Shown: piece by piece, positions 21,920 through 23,299 of the stretch
Position numbering within the stretch: position 1 is the first letter of the stretch
Layout of the letters: every line of letters begins with the position of its first letter
Program-made: the position numbers and the translations under genes
Source of the DNA: Pelargonium cotyledonis
Taxonomy: Eukaryota; Streptophyta; Magnoliopsida; Geraniales; Geraniaceae
Length of the DNA stretch: 23,299 nt
NCBI GenBank assembly: GCA_036897625.1
Contig: JAYMTA010000895.1
Location: 1 to 23,299 of the forward strand
Direction of reading: 5' to 3'
Notes under the pieces: generated by a model
Database searches by the model: none
What the model saw: the letters and a program-made list of their open reading frames with translations, nothing else
Told to the model about the DNA's origin: nothing

Positions 21920-23299
21920 CTAGGAAAACGTGGACAAAATGGCAAATAAAAAGTAAGTAAAGTTGATAAAAATGAACTAGAATACCAAGACCAAATGTGT
22001 TGGTCTTGACGTAAACTGCCACCAAGTACCAACATGAAGGGACACCATGTTTTCAAATTTAACTGTTAGCAGAACAAAGAACTCAGCAAGACGTAAATTT
22101 GCAACCCTTGTAAATTGAAAGACAGTGGCCTATATGGGAAAAAATCACTAAACTGAATTTGTGTACTAATACTAAACTTCAGGGACATTTCCTTACTTCG
22201 CCAATGAAGAGACAGACAACACTTCTAAATCTAATTCTAAGACAGTATTCTTGCTCAAATATGGTATCTCCTTAACAAAATCTGTCATTTTTCTAAGTTG
22301 ATTCTTATAAACATGAACTTTACTACTTATATGGACAAGTGACACAAATTTAAAACTCAGGAGTAAGAAGCTTTCTTTCTTATGGCTAATTATCATGTCA
22401 CTCTCATAGCTAAGAAATTATGATCCATAATTCTTTCAAAATTCAAATAGCATCATCTTCCTTTCAAATTTAACCCACATCGAAAGTAAACAAAAAAAGC
22501 TTCATCTCCAAAACATCTAACTTTCCTAGGCAAGAACTTCCCGAACGATTTAACTCCTAGGGAATAATGATCATAGGAAATTAATCAACAAAGCACAAAA
22601 TTTCCTTACCAATAAGCTCCAAATTGGACAAGGGCATGTTAGTTAGACAATCAGATAGCGCAACAAAATCTGGTAACAGCTATGATGCATATAGGACCAC
22701 TTGCCTGTAGACCTCACTCTCCTGACTCCTGCCAACCCCACATGGATACATTTACTATTATTTTCTGTCAATAATTGCATTGATTGCTATTAGCTGCATT
22801 CTCTCTCTATATAAATTCTACAGCCCAACCCATAACAATCTTTGACTTACATGCTCAGTCCTAAAATAAATGTCCCTCTCCCTAAATCTTGTTTTTATCT
22901 GAAAATAGGATGCTGACTTTCTCTCCTTCGCTAGGTAATCTATACAAAAATTAGCAATAATATCATAAGTTGTATTATTTGATCTAAGAAATACAGCTGC
23001 ATTAAAATTCAGTTGTAAAAGTGTTGATGTCCTTGTAGACTTTCTGGCTCAAATTGAATTACTCAACACCCAATGTGGAAAACTCGGGATGATTTACACC
23101 AAAAAAAAAAAAAAAGAAAAGGTAAATTACTTCTACACCCTTTAAAGTTTAGTCTCTGTCCTTGTTTTTGTGGAAAGTTACAGTATTACACTCCTATAAA
23201 GATTATAATGTCGAACAATTCAAACTTTTACATTGAAATCTTGATTATTGTGAAAAAAAAAAACTTTTTTCTTCATTTGTACATTGGGTTTAATACTCT
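21920..23299 (-). other. 5' intron of the PIF1-like gene, runs off the window
   Basis: Upstream of the DVEFES exon no exon with the expected N-terminal PIF motifs can be recognised up to the edge. The stretch is therefore read as a long intron of more than 1.3 kb. The segment near 22700-22745 has a GC-richer composition and, on the minus strand, CAG followed by GCAAGT, which would fit a GC donor, but its translation shows no PIF similarity. An A-run is at 23100-23115. Confidence 0.5.

Noticed and set aside
22690-22750. Upstream exon of the PIF1-like gene with a GC donor
   Set aside because: CAG followed by GCAAGT is present on the minus strand, but the translation in every frame lacks PIF motifs and no acceptor is obvious.

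Overview
The window is nuclear DNA from a eudicot plant. It carries split genes with GT-AG introns, very AT-rich intergenic DNA, small DNA transposons, and typical plant proteins (a phytochrome-interacting bHLH factor, an S-protein homologue and defensin-like peptides). The bHLH tail resembles what I remember of Rosaceae PIF1 proteins, but that is a weak inference and no species is claimed.

Positions 1-8600 hold a local family of two-exon defensin-like (DEFL/LCR-type) secreted peptide genes: five copies, one on the + strand and four on the - strand. Two look whole: 4040-4476 (+) and 5318-6355 (-). They are convergent, encode 76 residues each and have the same six-cysteine spacing. Three are relics: 892-1091, 2026-2459 and 7696-8536. 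Repeats fill the gaps: a diverged array of about 158-bp units (3088-3670), a 221-bp Mutator-like MITE with a 9-bp target duplication (6735-6955), a possible long inverted-repeat element (8043-8416) and a possible LINE 3' end (about 1560-1830). Next is an intronless gene for a secreted plant S-protein homologue (8983-9618), with unusually long N- and C-terminal extensions.

Positions 9977-16890 hold two conserved housekeeping genes in divergent orientation. RCL1 (-, six exons, 377 aa) is a pre-18S rRNA processing factor. RPT2 (+, six exons) is an AAA-ATPase of the 19S proteasome cap. Three TGGGCC-type (site II) elements lie just upstream of RCL1. A hAT-type MITE of one apparent family sits in an intron of each gene. 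RPT2 exon 1 carries a 13-nt insertion relative to the remembered plant family sequence, which puts the usual start codon out of frame with the rest of an otherwise perfect gene.

From 17430 to 17830 there is a decayed LINE-type RNase H fragment on the - strand. From 19134 to beyond the right edge lies the 3' half of a PIF1/PIL5-like bHLH gene (-): five exons encode the basic helix-loop-helix and the Met/Gly/Pro-rich tail. Its phytochrome-binding N-terminus lies outside the window, and a Stowaway MITE sits in its 1.6-kb intron.

The most notable points are the RPT2 frame problem, and the birth-and-death cluster of DEFL peptides with mature domains diverging faster than their signal peptides, next to an extended S-protein homologue.
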